The notes beneath the pieces are model-generated. The model was not told the origin of the DNA and did no database searches. It was given only the letters and a program-made list of their open reading frames with translations. DNA of 64,000 bases from Nitrosopumilus adriaticus (lineage in GTDB: Archaea > Thermoproteota > Nitrososphaeria > Nitrososphaerales > Nitrosopumilaceae), in contig NZ_CP011070.1 of NCBI RefSeq assembly GCF_000956175.1, positions 868,001-932,000 of the forward strand, read 5' to 3'. Positions 44,626-53,964 of the stretch are shown here, piece after piece. The translations under genes were made by a program, and so were the position numbers. The number at the start of each line of letters is the position of its first letter. Position 1 is the first letter of the stretch.

Positions 44626-46272
44626 ATGAGAGAAAAGATTGGAATTATTGTTAATCGACTTGTTTATGGTTTTACGTTTGCCTTTTTGTATCAGATTGTA
44701 ATTGGAATAGCTACATCGCTTCTTTCATTACCTTTGACTGGAAATATTCAAGATCTTATTTCTGGAGTCGAGCAGATTGATTCTCAACAGGGCCCGTGGC
44801 TTGTTGCATGGTGGATAATTTCTACAATCATCATTACTGTTATGGCATTAATGATTATTCGATACAAAAAATACCTGTCTCCATACAAAGGAGAAAAAAA
44901 TATTGAAGTCCCTCCTAGAATTACAATAGTTACAGCAATTATTATTGGTGCTTTAATCTCATTCTTATTTTTCTTACTTGATTCTGTTATTGGATTATTT
45001 GCTAAAGCAGGAACTGCAACTGATGTTGAGGCAATTTATCAGGCAGCAATTGTTGGAGATTTTACTCCATTAGGAATAAGTATTATTTTTTCAATAATTG
45101 CAGGATTCATTATTGTTGGAGTTGCAGGTAAGACATCAAAAGTAAAAGAGATTACAAAAGATATTGGACTGCAAGATATTACCAAAATTTCAAAAATACT
45201 AAACAAAACAGCAACTCAAAAAGTATCTTTGGTTGACACCATTGGTCAAAGTCCTGGTGCACTCATTCATGTTGGCCAACAAAGAGTAGAAAATACTCGA
45301 ATTGACATGATAGAATATGATAATCAAGAAATTATTGAAAAAAGTGATGTAAAAATTGAAGAGTGTTTAGAGTCCAAGGACAAACCAAACGTTTCATGGA
45401 TTAATGTTATTGGCATACATGATCCAAAAATTATCGAAGCTTTTGGAAATAGTTTTGAAATTCATCCTCTTCATCAAGCTAACATTATGAATACAGAATT
45501 GAGACCTTCAATTGAAGTTTCAGATAAATATATCATGGTAATGCTAAAGATGCCTCATTATATTTCTGAAACAGGAAAACTTGAATTGGAACAAATCTCA
45601 ATAATTATAGCAAAAGATCATGTGGTGACTTTTCAAGAAATCGAGGCTGATTTTTTTGATCAAATAAGAAAGCGAATTCGAAATAAAACAGGCACAATTA
45701 GGAATCAAAAGAGTGACTATCTAGCATATGCAATTATTGATGCCATAATTGATAGTTATTTCCTAGTTATAGAAAAAATAGGCGACATTACAGAAGAATT
45801 GGAAGAAGAATTAATGAAAAACCCTACTGCTGAAACCATGCAAACAATTCAAACATTAAAGCGCAGAATGATATCTCTGAGAAAATCCATCTGGCCTGCA
45901 CGTGAAATTGTTGATTTTCTAGGACGTGATTCCACTATACTCATTTCAGATAACACTCGAACTTATTTGCGAGATGTATATAATCATGTAATTCAAGTAA
46001 TTGATACTATCGAGGGACTACGAGATGTAATTGGGGGTATGTTAGATACCTATCTGTCAAGTGTTAGTAATCGAATGAATGAGGTGATGAAGACACTTAC
46101 TATTATTGCAGCTATTTTTATTCCAATAACATTCATCGCTGGAATCTATGGAACTAATTTTATCTATGTTCCAGAATTACAATGGGAGTACAGTTATTTT
46201 GCAATGTTGACTGCTATGGCTATAATTACTGGAATAATGATAGCGTGGTTTAAACGAAAGAAATGGCTCTAA
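44626..46272 (+). CDS. CorA-like divalent-cation transporter with added membrane domain
   Basis: A 548-residue membrane protein. The C-terminal half is CorA: a soluble helical part with KRRMISLRKSIWPAREIVDFL and the two transmembrane helices ending the chain, with the pore motif normally YGMNF written YGTNF here. Before it, the N-terminal ~180 residues contain about four extra hydrophobic helices (VNRLVYGFTFAFLYQIVIG and others), not part of canonical CorA. Mg2+ (or Co2+/Ni2+) transport is expected, but the Thr substitution could alter selectivity. Confidence 0.82.
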   Translation: MREKIGIIVNRLVYGFTFAFLYQIVIGIATSLLSLPLTGNIQDLISGVEQIDSQQGPWLVAWWIISTIIITVMALMIIRYKKYLSPYKGEKNIEVPPRITIVTAIIIGALISFLFFLLDSVIGLFAKAGTATDVEAIYQAAIVGDFTPLGISIIFSIIAGFIIVGVAGKTSKVKEITKDIGLQDITKISKILNKTATQKVSLVDTIGQSPGALIHVGQQRVENTRIDMIEYDNQEIIEKSDVKIEECLESKDKPNVSWINVIGIHDPKIIEAFGNSFEIHPLHQANIMNTELRPSIEVSDKYIMVMLKMPHYISETGKLELEQISIIIAKDHVVTFQEIEADFFDQIRKRIRNKTGTIRNQKSDYLAYAIIDAIIDSYFLVIEKIGDITEELEEELMKNPTAETMQTIQTLKRRMISLRKSIWPAREIVDFLGRDSTILISDNTRTYLRDVYNHVIQVIDTIEGLRDVIGGMLDTYLSSVSNRMNEVMKTLTIIAAIFIPITFIAGIYGTNFIYVPELQWEYSYFAMLTAMAIITGIMIAWFKRKKWL

Positions 46273-46396
46273 GTCATAAAACATCTAAAATAATTTCGTG
46301 ATGACCTTTTGTATTTTATCATAGATTCTTTTATTATTTTATTCATTTGCCTCAATTCTAATGGAACTGTTTAAAACTACATAATCTAAACAATGG

Positions 46397-47209
46397 ATGT
46401 CTCACGTGACTAACAAAACAATTCAGAGAGTATATGAAATTTTAGAGGGTACTACTAATGATAAAATTACAAAGAGTTTCCAAATTTTTATTATTACTTT
46501 AATTGCTGTTAACGTGCTAGTTGTAATTGTTGAAACTGAAGAATCTGTTTTAGATGAATATGGTTATCTGTTTACACCCTTTGAAGTTTTTTCTGTAATA
46601 GTTTTTACTGTTGAATATGTTGGAAGAATTCTTGTTTACAAATTAAATCCAAAATATAATAATTCTAAATTTGGGTTAGCTCGGTTGCTTGTTTCACCTA
46701 TGATGCTAGTTGATTTAGCTGCAATATTGCCATTCTTCTTACCATTCGTTGTTACTGATACTAGATTCATTAGAATAATTCGACTTTTGAGACTATTTCG
46801 ATTATTCAAACTATCGAGATATTCTGAACCAATGCAAACTCTTGGAATAGTATTTAAATCAAAAGCAGGTGATTTGGCAGTAGCCTTCTTTATTCTCTTT
46901 ATTGTGTTGATTTTTGCATCTAGTTTGATGTATCATGCAGAGCATGAGGCACAGCCTGAGGTCTTCTCTAGCATACCTGCATCTATGTGGTGGGGAATAG
47001 TCACTCTTACAACAATTGGTTATGGCGATGTATATCCTGTCACAGTACCTGGTAAATTAATTGCTGCAGGTGTAGCTGTTATTGGGATTGCAGTTTATGC
47101 AATTCCTACTGGAATCATGGCCTCTGCATTTACAGAAGAATTAAGGCATAAAAGAGAGCAAAAAAACAATACATGTCCTCACTGTGGAAAAGACATCTCA
47201 GAAAAATAA
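46397..47209 (+). CDS. Voltage-gated potassium channel
   Basis: A 270-residue six-helix channel subunit. The S4 voltage sensor has regularly spaced Arg (TRFIRIIRLLRLFRLFKLSR), and the selectivity filter is TTIGYGDVYPVT. The C-terminus carries a small zinc ribbon, CPHCGKD, after a basic tail, which is unusual. It follows the CorA-like gene by 124 bp on the same strand. Confidence 0.9.
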   Translation: MSHVTNKTIQRVYEILEGTTNDKITKSFQIFIITLIAVNVLVVIVETEESVLDEYGYLFTPFEVFSVIVFTVEYVGRILVYKLNPKYNNSKFGLARLLVSPMMLVDLAAILPFFLPFVVTDTRFIRIIRLLRLFRLFKLSRYSEPMQTLGIVFKSKAGDLAVAFFILFIVLIFASSLMYHAEHEAQPEVFSSIPASMWWGIVTLTTIGYGDVYPVTVPGKLIAAGVAVIGIAVYAIPTGIMASAFTEELRHKREQKNNTCPHCGKDISEK

Positions 47210-47294
47210 AATATAATCAATACTAAAATTTTATTAAAAAAATTTAGAGTTACATCTCTACAAAAATATAATCTTTTTTTTGATTGGGGAGTAA

Positions 47295-48239
47295 CTATTT
47301 CTTATTTTCTTCCTTGTTTGAACTATTCTCTTTCTCTATCTTCTTTTCAATCTCATCTGTCTCTTTCTCTATCTTCTTTTCAATCTCATCTGTCTCTTCA
47401 ACTATTTTCTTCTCAAGATTCTCTTGCTTTGCTTCAATTTTTTCTACATGGACTTTGATTTTTTCATCAATCTGATCTTCGATTTGATCTTCTAGTTTTT
47501 CTTCTGCAACAGGTAGTAATTTTCTTTTCACCAAAAACAAGACTCGTAAAATAGCTTCTACAATTATTGCGTATATTACAAATCCTACGATATTACCTAA
47601 AAATGGAATAAAACCATATGCTCTATCAATAATGTCATCAGGTGTAAAGAAAATGTTGCTTGTAAGGAAAATACCTAATAGTGCAAATGGGATTAATTTT
47701 GCAAAGTCTTTTGCAAGATCTTCTTTGTAATATGCTGAAATTCTGACGGTTACTACAAGTGATATTACAATGAGAAAAACATGCTCTTTCGGAATATCTG
47801 GTGCCATGAAGAACAAAAATGTGGAATAGACGATAAACCAAACTAAAACTACCAATGGAAAAACTATGATGTATTTGAAAACGTATGCAATAATTGATGT
47901 TGCTTTTTTCCCATCAGTCTGATATTTTTTCAGACCTAATGGAATCATTTCTCGTCTAGCAATAAATCTGTAAAAATTCCAAATAAAAATTCCATAAACT
48001 ACCATCCCAATCGAATACGCAATTAATTCTGTAAAGGATACTTCTATTCCAAATTGACTAGTAATATTTTCAATATCTGTAAAAGGAGCGATTAGATCAT
48101 CATCAATGGGTATCCCACCAATTGTGACAAATGTTATTGGAAACTCTGCAATATTTCCATCAAAGTCTCCATGGACTATAGGGATGAACGGGATAAAAAA
48201 TAGAAGAAATAGTATATGGATTGTTTTCAAAATATTCAC
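47295..48239 (-). CDS. Multi-pass membrane protein with C-terminal hendecad coiled coil
   Basis: A 314-residue protein with a hydrophobic N-terminal signal or helix, then four or five membrane helices, and a cytoplasmic C-terminal coiled coil of about 75 residues rich in Glu, Lys and Ile. The coil contains two exact copies of an 11-residue repeat (ETDEIEKKIEK). No family recognised; a scaffold or mechanosensitive role is speculation. It is convergent with the K+ channel. Confidence 0.65.
   Translation of the reverse strand: MNILKTIHILFLLFFIPFIPIVHGDFDGNIAEFPITFVTIGGIPIDDDLIAPFTDIENITSQFGIEVSFTELIAYSIGMVVYGIFIWNFYRFIARREMIPLGLKKYQTDGKKATSIIAYVFKYIIVFPLVVLVWFIVYSTFLFFMAPDIPKEHVFLIVISLVVTVRISAYYKEDLAKDFAKLIPFALLGIFLTSNIFFTPDDIIDRAYGFIPFLGNIVGFVIYAIIVEAILRVLFLVKRKLLPVAEEKLEDQIEDQIDEKIKVHVEKIEAKQENLEKKIVEETDEIEKKIEKETDEIEKKIEKENSSNKEENKK
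47328..47393. repeat. 33-bp tandem repeat (two copies)
   Basis: A perfect 33-bp direct repeat (47328-47360 and 47361-47393) inside the coiled-coil coding region, corresponding to one 11-residue hendecad per copy. Copy number may vary between strains. Confidence 0.85.
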
Positions 48240-48407
48240 ATTAATCAGATACTCAAACTCTAAAAACTTTGTTAATGAAATTAAATTTTGTAAGGTACAT
48301 CAAGTTTTGATATTTTTAATTACTTAAGATATTGATACAAATTGATTTAATTCAGTTCTAGGTCATATCCATCACCTTTATTATAATCATGAAATAATCT
48401 GGATTTA

Positions 48408-49433
48408 ATGACTAAAACAATACTCTTAGCAATTTTCACAGTTGCTGTTTTACTTACAGGTACAATTGCAACCCCAATGGGATTGATTGAATCAGCTGAA
48501 GCCCTAAAAAGCAAAGGAAATTCAGCCAGTGCAATTAATTCAAAGAAGGTTTGTGGTGATAGACTCTGTTCTGAACCTGCTCCAGAAGTAAAAACTGAGG
48601 CAAAAAAGAAAGAAGAGGTAAAATCTGAAAAGAAATCAGAATCTGCTGAAAAAGCTAAAGAAGTACCAAAGAAAGACGCAAAGGCTGAAACAATGGAGAA
48701 ATCTAAAGAAACAGCTTCACTCAAAGTTCCAAAAACCGTTACAGGTGTAATCACATCAGTCCAAGATCCAGGTCAAGGACATGAAGGACATCAACTTGCA
48801 ATAATTCTACCTCCCAGTGAAAACACATATCGTGGACATCTAACCTACACTGCAACTGAAAACGTTCAGCTTGTAGCATTACATGGTCCACTCAAAGCTG
48901 GAATGGCAAAGGGACAACCAACATGGACAATGGATGGAAAAACAATGTTCGGCTTGACCTTTATTGATAAAGAAACTTCTTCAGGTGTTTGGCAGTTTAC
49001 AGGAAATGCAGTTGCACTTCATACAAAAAACTCTGAACCATTCACTGTGACATATTCTGTTACATACACTGAAAATCCAGTAAGTGAAAAAGTAATTAGA
49101 GGAACAATAACATCACAGCAGGATCCTGGTATTGGACATGAAACACACCAACTTGCAATAATATTGGGACCAAGTAGTGGCAAAACATATTCTGGACATC
49201 TAACATATGATGCATCAGAGCCTGTGCAAATTGTAACCTTGATTGGACCGATGAGTAAAGGCGACCTGACTACAATGCCCTATTGGACTCCAGATGGTGA
49301 AACATACTATGGACTAGTATTAGTACCATCAAACGCAGCTGGTTCTACAGTGTTTTCAGGAAATGCTTTGGCACTTCATACCATGAATGAAACCCCATTC
49401 ACTGTAAGCTACTCTCTAGTACTTACAAAATAA
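48408..49433 (+). CDS. Secreted protein with two GHExHQ repeat domains (paralogue A)
   Basis: A 341-residue protein with signal peptide (LLAIFTVAVLLTGTIA), a Cys motif VCGDRLCSE, and a Lys/Glu/Ala-rich linker. Two ~110-residue beta domains follow; each begins with a QDPG-x-GHE-x-HQLAIIL motif (GHEGHQ and GHETHQ) and ends with a FTVTYS-like strand. Histidines in that motif could bind copper or another metal. It is followed 96 bp later by a close paralogue. Function unknown. Confidence 0.75.
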   Translation: MTKTILLAIFTVAVLLTGTIATPMGLIESAEALKSKGNSASAINSKKVCGDRLCSEPAPEVKTEAKKKEEVKSEKKSESAEKAKEVPKKDAKAETMEKSKETASLKVPKTVTGVITSVQDPGQGHEGHQLAIILPPSENTYRGHLTYTATENVQLVALHGPLKAGMAKGQPTWTMDGKTMFGLTFIDKETSSGVWQFTGNAVALHTKNSEPFTVTYSVTYTENPVSEKVIRGTITSQQDPGIGHETHQLAIILGPSSGKTYSGHLTYDASEPVQIVTLIGPMSKGDLTTMPYWTPDGETYYGLVLVPSNAAGSTVFSGNALALHTMNETPFTVSYSLVLTK

Positions 49434-49528
49434 TTTTTTTATTTTTTTAATTCATAATTTCAAGAATTACCAGATTTGGGCATATAATCAATTCATATCT
49501 CATTTAAATAAAATGAAAATAAGGGTAT

Positions 49529-50578
49529 GTGATGAATAATAAATTATTTTTTACAGTCTTTTTCACTGTTTCTATATTATTACTTGGTGCAATGGCAATA
49601 CCATTGAATATGGTCCAATCAGCTGAAGCATTAAAGGGACAAGGAGTCCCAACTTCACAATATGGTTCTGCAACTAAAGGAATTGTATGTGGAGATAAAC
49701 TATGTTCTGAAGTTAAAGAAGAAACAAAGAAGAAAGAAGTAAAGAAAGAAGTAAAGAAAGAAGTAAAGAAAGAACAAGTTAAAACCGAAAAAAAAGATTC
49801 TGAAAAACAGAAACTTGCAGACAAAGCAATGTCTGAACAATCAAGATATGAAGAATTATCGTTACCTCCAAGAACAATAAAGACTGGAACAATCACATCT
49901 ACACAAGATCCTGGCATTGGACATGAAAATCATCAACTGGCTATAATTCTTCCACCCTCTGAGAAAGTATATCGTGGAATGTTGACATATTCTGCATCTG
50001 AGGATGTTCAATTAGTTGTGCTTCATGGACCGCTAAAGCCTGGAGAAGATAAGGGACAAGCAATTTGGACTCCTGATGGAGAAACAAAATATGCTTTAAC
50101 CTTTGTTCCAGTAAATAATATGGCAGGAACGTGGCACTTTACAGGAAATGCTTTAGCAGCACACACAATGAATGAAGATCCATTCTCAATATCTTACACC
50201 CTGGCATATAGGGAGCGAACTCTTTCTGATACGGTAAAAAGTGAAACAATCACATCTACACAAGATCCTGGTTTGGGACATGAAAATCATCAACTTGCAA
50301 TTATTTTACCTCCACGTATTCCAGCATACTTTGGAACTGTGGGATTTTCTGCATCTGAAAATGTACAACTCATTGCACTACATGGTCCATTACAACCTGG
50401 AGTGAAAACTAGTGGACAAGCTACATGGTCTCCTGACGGGAAGACTGTTTATGCATTAAGCTTTATTGATAGAGATACTTCAATGGGAACTTGGCAAGTT
50501 ACTGCAAATGCGATAGCTCTTCATACCATGAATGAAACCCCATTCACTGTAAGTTACTCTGTGGCAACAGGGCAATAA
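49529..50578 (+). CDS. Secreted protein with two GHExHQ repeat domains (paralogue B)
   Basis: A 349-residue paralogue of the preceding gene, with the same order: signal peptide, CGDKLCSE motif, a linker made of EVKK repeats, and two domains with GHENHQLAIIL. It shares long near-identical DNA stretches with the neighbour, for example 35 bp at 49374-49408 and 50519-50553, which points to duplication or gene conversion. Function unknown; metal-binding extracellular role is inference. Confidence 0.75.
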   Translation: MMNNKLFFTVFFTVSILLLGAMAIPLNMVQSAEALKGQGVPTSQYGSATKGIVCGDKLCSEVKEETKKKEVKKEVKKEVKKEQVKTEKKDSEKQKLADKAMSEQSRYEELSLPPRTIKTGTITSTQDPGIGHENHQLAIILPPSEKVYRGMLTYSASEDVQLVVLHGPLKPGEDKGQAIWTPDGETKYALTFVPVNNMAGTWHFTGNALAAHTMNEDPFSISYTLAYRERTLSDTVKSETITSTQDPGLGHENHQLAIILPPRIPAYFGTVGFSASENVQLIALHGPLQPGVKTSGQATWSPDGKTVYALSFIDRDTSMGTWQVTANAIALHTMNETPFTVSYSVATGQ

Positions 50579-50618
50579 TTCTTGAATTATGTTTATTTAA
50601 CTTTGAATCTTAACAAAT

Positions 50619-51347
50619 ATGATGAATAAACTATTTCTTGTAATCCCTTTACTGTTAGTCTTAACTCTCGGTGTATCTTTTACTTATGCCGAATCTATTA
50701 TTCCTGGATGGATAAAAAATACAGCTCTTTGGTATGGTCAGGATAAAATATCTGAGAAAGAATATTTGGAATCACTTAGATATTTAATTAATAACAAAAT
50801 TTTATTTTTAGATGAGGCAGAAAAAAACACAGTACTTGATCCTACTATTACTTCAAATGAAGTTAGTGTGACAAAACCTAGGATTAACCAATGCTCCACA
50901 TTATATCAATCATACAAAAATATCGGTAAAGCTCAATTCATTGCAAAATACGAACATGTGAATTATATTAACATCTGTGTAAAACTCTACCAAGATCCTA
51001 TCTGGAATTATCAGGGTGGTGACAGGTTAGAACAATTAAATGCAAAATTTATTGAATTCGAGCAGAAAGCAAAAGAATCAAAACCAAAATTATCCTATGA
51101 GCCAAGCGTAAAGATTCTGTCCACGACAAAGATAGGTGAGGGAAAGTATGATGTAAAATTCAATGTGTGTGCAGGCGATAAAAAAATAGACAAAGCCAAA
51201 GTCCTAGTCAAATCTGCCATTGAATCAATACAAGTAGGTACAAACAAAGACATTCCTGAAAATGTGTGTAGGACGTATGTGACACAGCTTCATGCAAACA
51301 ATGTTGCTAATATCCAAATTACGATTCTAGAACAAGTTTTAGAATAA
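50619..51347 (+). CDS. Secreted protein with 2-Cys domain
   Basis: A 242-residue protein with signal peptide (KLFLVIPLLLVLTLGVSFTYA), followed by IIPGWIKNTALWYGQDKISE, a motif frequent in thaumarchaeal secreted proteins. The C-terminal ~60 residues repeat the domain in the protein at 43231-44541 (FNVCAGDKKIDKAKVLVKSA...VC). It follows paralogue B by 40 bp and may share its message. Confidence 0.7.
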   Translation: MMNKLFLVIPLLLVLTLGVSFTYAESIIPGWIKNTALWYGQDKISEKEYLESLRYLINNKILFLDEAEKNTVLDPTITSNEVSVTKPRINQCSTLYQSYKNIGKAQFIAKYEHVNYINICVKLYQDPIWNYQGGDRLEQLNAKFIEFEQKAKESKPKLSYEPSVKILSTTKIGEGKYDVKFNVCAGDKKIDKAKVLVKSAIESIQVGTNKDIPENVCRTYVTQLHANNVANIQITILEQVLE

Positions 51348-51649
51348 CTATAAGAAATAACAAAAAAAGATTCTATTACAGATGAAGTTTATTATTGTTA
51401 ACAAATTTCTTGACTTGAATGTAAATTCCCAACTTTTTACTATGTTCCATGAATGAAGTTTATAAAAAGTAGTTATTTCGATAAATAAACATTGATTTGC
51501 TTTAATCAATTTTGTAAAGCCAAAATTTTGATAATTTCTTACCAACTATTTTGAATTAATTGCAATATTGTTCTCTTCAGGGTTGACTTAATCTAAAATG
51601 AAATCAATTCTATATTATTTTATTAACAATATTTGCATAATCAACACAA
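51348..51649. other. About 300 bp without a recognised gene
   Basis: AT-rich, with scattered short frames and no Cys-pair frame, no clear stem-loop. The only promoter-like sign is TATTAAC near 51621-51627, which serves the next gene. Confidence 0.5.
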
Positions 51650-51793
51650 ATGCTAGATTATCAAGAACCAACAGAGGATAAAAAAATCTATGATCCTGCC
51701 ATTCATTGCAATTATTGTGGAGGTAAATTAGAACAATCTTCAGACTATTGTTCAGATCTTTGTAAAGAAAAAGATTCAGTTTGGCATAGCTAG
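51650..51793 (+). CDS. Zinc-ribbon microprotein
   Basis: A 47-residue protein with CNYCGGKLEQSSDYCSDLCK, a C-x2-C...C-x3-C module like the small zinc knuckles at 21623 and 15742, and a short WHS end. TATTAAC is centred 26 bp before the ATG. Function unknown. Confidence 0.65.
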   Translation: MLDYQEPTEDKKIYDPAIHCNYCGGKLEQSSDYCSDLCKEKDSVWHS

Positions 51794-51801
51794 GAAAATT
51801 T

Positions 51802-51954
51802 GTGGACGAATTGGAATTTTCAAACTATGATGAAAGTCAAGGGGGCTTGGAACAGCGTTTTGAAAAACTATATCCTGAATATGACTATTCCGTAAAAGCC
51901 TCTTCTAAAGAAAAGGATCAAAGAAAAAAGAAAAAAATGAAAATTATGGATTAA
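51802..51954 (+). CDS. Charged microprotein
   Basis: A 50-residue frame from GTG 51802, with an acidic first half and a Lys-rich C-terminus (KDQRKKKKMKIMD). It begins 8 bp after the stop of the zinc-ribbon microprotein and is probably co-transcribed with it. No motif. Confidence 0.45.
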   Translation: MDELEFSNYDESQGGLEQRFEKLYPEYDYSVKASSKEKDQRKKKKMKIMD

Positions 51955-52070
51955 AATGATCAAACATGAATGTGAAATTTTTACCCATACTTTTCAAAAA
52001 AATCATTTTTCAAAAATCCATTTCTAAACGTATTTTTTCAAATCAATAACATTAAGGAAACAAATTAGAA

Positions 52071-52724
52071 ATGCCAATTCAATCCCGACACAGTCCTATC
52101 AAAATTAGGAACATGACTCTTGAGGATATTAAAAAAGTCGTTCAATTACAAAAGGCAGCGTTTCCTTATATGGCAGCAGAAGGAGTCTACTGGAAACCAG
52201 AACAGCTAAAAGCACACTTGCAGATATTTCCTCAGGGTCAATTTGTAGCAGAATATAATGAAAAAATTATTGGCTCTTGTAGCAGTTTGATAATTTCTCT
52301 GGAACCCGAGTATAAAGAACATTCCTGGAAAGAAGCTTGTGGTGATAGTTTTTTCAAAAATCATAATCCTAAAGGAGATACATTGTATGGTGCAGATGTT
52401 TCATCTCATCCCGATCATAGAAGGTTGGGTGTTGCAACAAAACTGTATACTGCAAGGCAAGAATTAGCAATTAAACTAAATTTACGTCGAATTATTGCAG
52501 GTGGTAGATTGTTTAATTATTGTGAGTATTCAAAAGAATTCTCCCCAATTGATTATGTTGTCAAGGTAAAACGTCGTGAAATTAAAGAACCTGTTTTGTC
52601 ATTTCAGCTAAGAAACCATTTCAAATTTGTCAAAATACTACCTAATTATATGAAGGATCCAAGATCACTCAACTATGCAACTTTTATTGAATGGAAAAAT
52701 CCACACTTTAAAGAAAAATCATGA
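52071..52724 (+). CDS. GNAT-family N-acetyltransferase
   Basis: A 217-residue enzyme with IRNMTLEDIKKVVQLQKAAFP at the start, and ADVSSHPDHRRLGVATKLY, where the R-x-x-G-x-A element binds the CoA pyrophosphate. The acceptor is unknown; the amidohydrolase downstream (4-bp overlap) suggests the two work on related small molecules. Confidence 0.85.
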   Translation: MPIQSRHSPIKIRNMTLEDIKKVVQLQKAAFPYMAAEGVYWKPEQLKAHLQIFPQGQFVAEYNEKIIGSCSSLIISLEPEYKEHSWKEACGDSFFKNHNPKGDTLYGADVSSHPDHRRLGVATKLYTARQELAIKLNLRRIIAGGRLFNYCEYSKEFSPIDYVVKVKRREIKEPVLSFQLRNHFKFVKILPNYMKDPRSLNYATFIEWKNPHFKEKS

Positions 52725-53521
52725 TAATTGATTGCCATGTTCATGTAAACCAGTATGAACTTACTCAAAATGTTCCACTACTGGAAGACAGATTGGAAAT
52801 GCTTCAATCTGAAATGACAAACAACAATGTTGATTATGCAATAATTTTATCATCATACAAAAATAACCCTCAAAGACCATCAACCGAACAAATTATTGAT
52901 TCAATTAAAAAATATGATAACCTAGGTGTTGCAGCTGGATTTACAATCGAAAATCATACTGATGATGATTTGAAAAATTACAGTCAATTGATTAAAGATG
53001 GAAAAATTAAAGCCATGAAAATTTATTCTGGATATGAGCACTATTACCCTTATGATGAAAGATATCAAAAAGTCTATGACACTTGTATCGAATTTGATAT
53101 TCCAGTAATGTTTCATACTGGCGATACATATTCTGAAAAAGGAAAATTGAGATATGCACGACCTCTTAATTTAGATGATGTGGCCGTTGATAACCCTGAG
53201 TTAAAGATTGTAATGTGTCATTTAGGCAATCCTTGGATTCAGGATGCTCAAGAAGTACTTTACAAAAATAAAAATGTCTATGCCGATGTTTCTGGATTAG
53301 TTGTAGGCTCTTTTGATCACTTTTTTGAAAAAATGATAAAGGAAAAAGTTGCAGAATTGATAAACTATGCAGGTGAGCCTAGATACCTTTTGTATGGGAC
53401 TGACTGGCCAATCAGCTCTATGGACTCATATCTGAATTTTGTGGCTAAGCTAAACATCAAAAAACCGTTTCGGGATAATTTTATGTATAAAAATTCTAAA
53501 GAATTATTTAAAATTTCATAA
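52721..53521 (+). CDS. Amidohydrolase family (TIM-barrel) hydrolase
   Basis: A 266-residue protein with the metal-binding DCHVHVN at the N-terminus (H-x-H), FHTGD in the middle, VMCHLGNPW, and YGTDWPIS near the end, the pattern of amidohydrolase_2 enzymes such as decarboxylases or lactonases. ATGA overlap with the GNAT gene. Substrate unknown. Confidence 0.85.
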   Translation: MIIDCHVHVNQYELTQNVPLLEDRLEMLQSEMTNNNVDYAIILSSYKNNPQRPSTEQIIDSIKKYDNLGVAAGFTIENHTDDDLKNYSQLIKDGKIKAMKIYSGYEHYYPYDERYQKVYDTCIEFDIPVMFHTGDTYSEKGKLRYARPLNLDDVAVDNPELKIVMCHLGNPWIQDAQEVLYKNKNVYADVSGLVVGSFDHFFEKMIKEKVAELINYAGEPRYLLYGTDWPISSMDSYLNFVAKLNIKKPFRDNFMYKNSKELFKIS

Positions 53522-53661
53522 ATAAATAATTGAAATTAATTTTTAAGATATGTTCCCCGGTTTGGTTTAATTGTGGAGACATTAATTGATTTAATTTAGT
53601 TTTTAGTCAAATAGTGATTTGTTTAAAAGATAGTTGAACACAAATTGGTATTAGATAAAAA

Positions 53662-53829
53662 ATGAGATGTTCAAACTGTGGAAATCAAGCGAGCTGGAGA
53701 GATCCTGATTGTAACAAATGTGATAAACCACTACATCAAAAAAACTGTAAAGGAAAATCATCTGATTGCAAATGTCATGAAATAAATGAACAGTTGTGGT
53801 CTCAGAAAAAAGCCTCTACTACTCAATAA
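53662..53829 (+). CDS. Eight-Cys microprotein
   Basis: A 55-residue protein with CSNCGN, CNKCDK, then single Cys and CKCHE; several Cys in pairs suggest two zinc sites. A TTTAAAAG box near 53622-53629 lies about 36 bp upstream, a little far. Codon usage fits the rest. Function unknown. Confidence 0.6.
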   Translation: MRCSNCGNQASWRDPDCNKCDKPLHQKNCKGKSSDCKCHEINEQLWSQKKASTTQ

Positions 53830-53964
53830 TCTCTAACATCATAAGGCAATCAAATCATTTTATTTCTTTTATTGTATTTTTAAAAAAAGGAAAAGATGGA
53901 AAAAAGATTCCACGTTAAAGTCCTTTTCTAGTTTTAATTAATCTGGAAAAGGATTGATGTTTGA

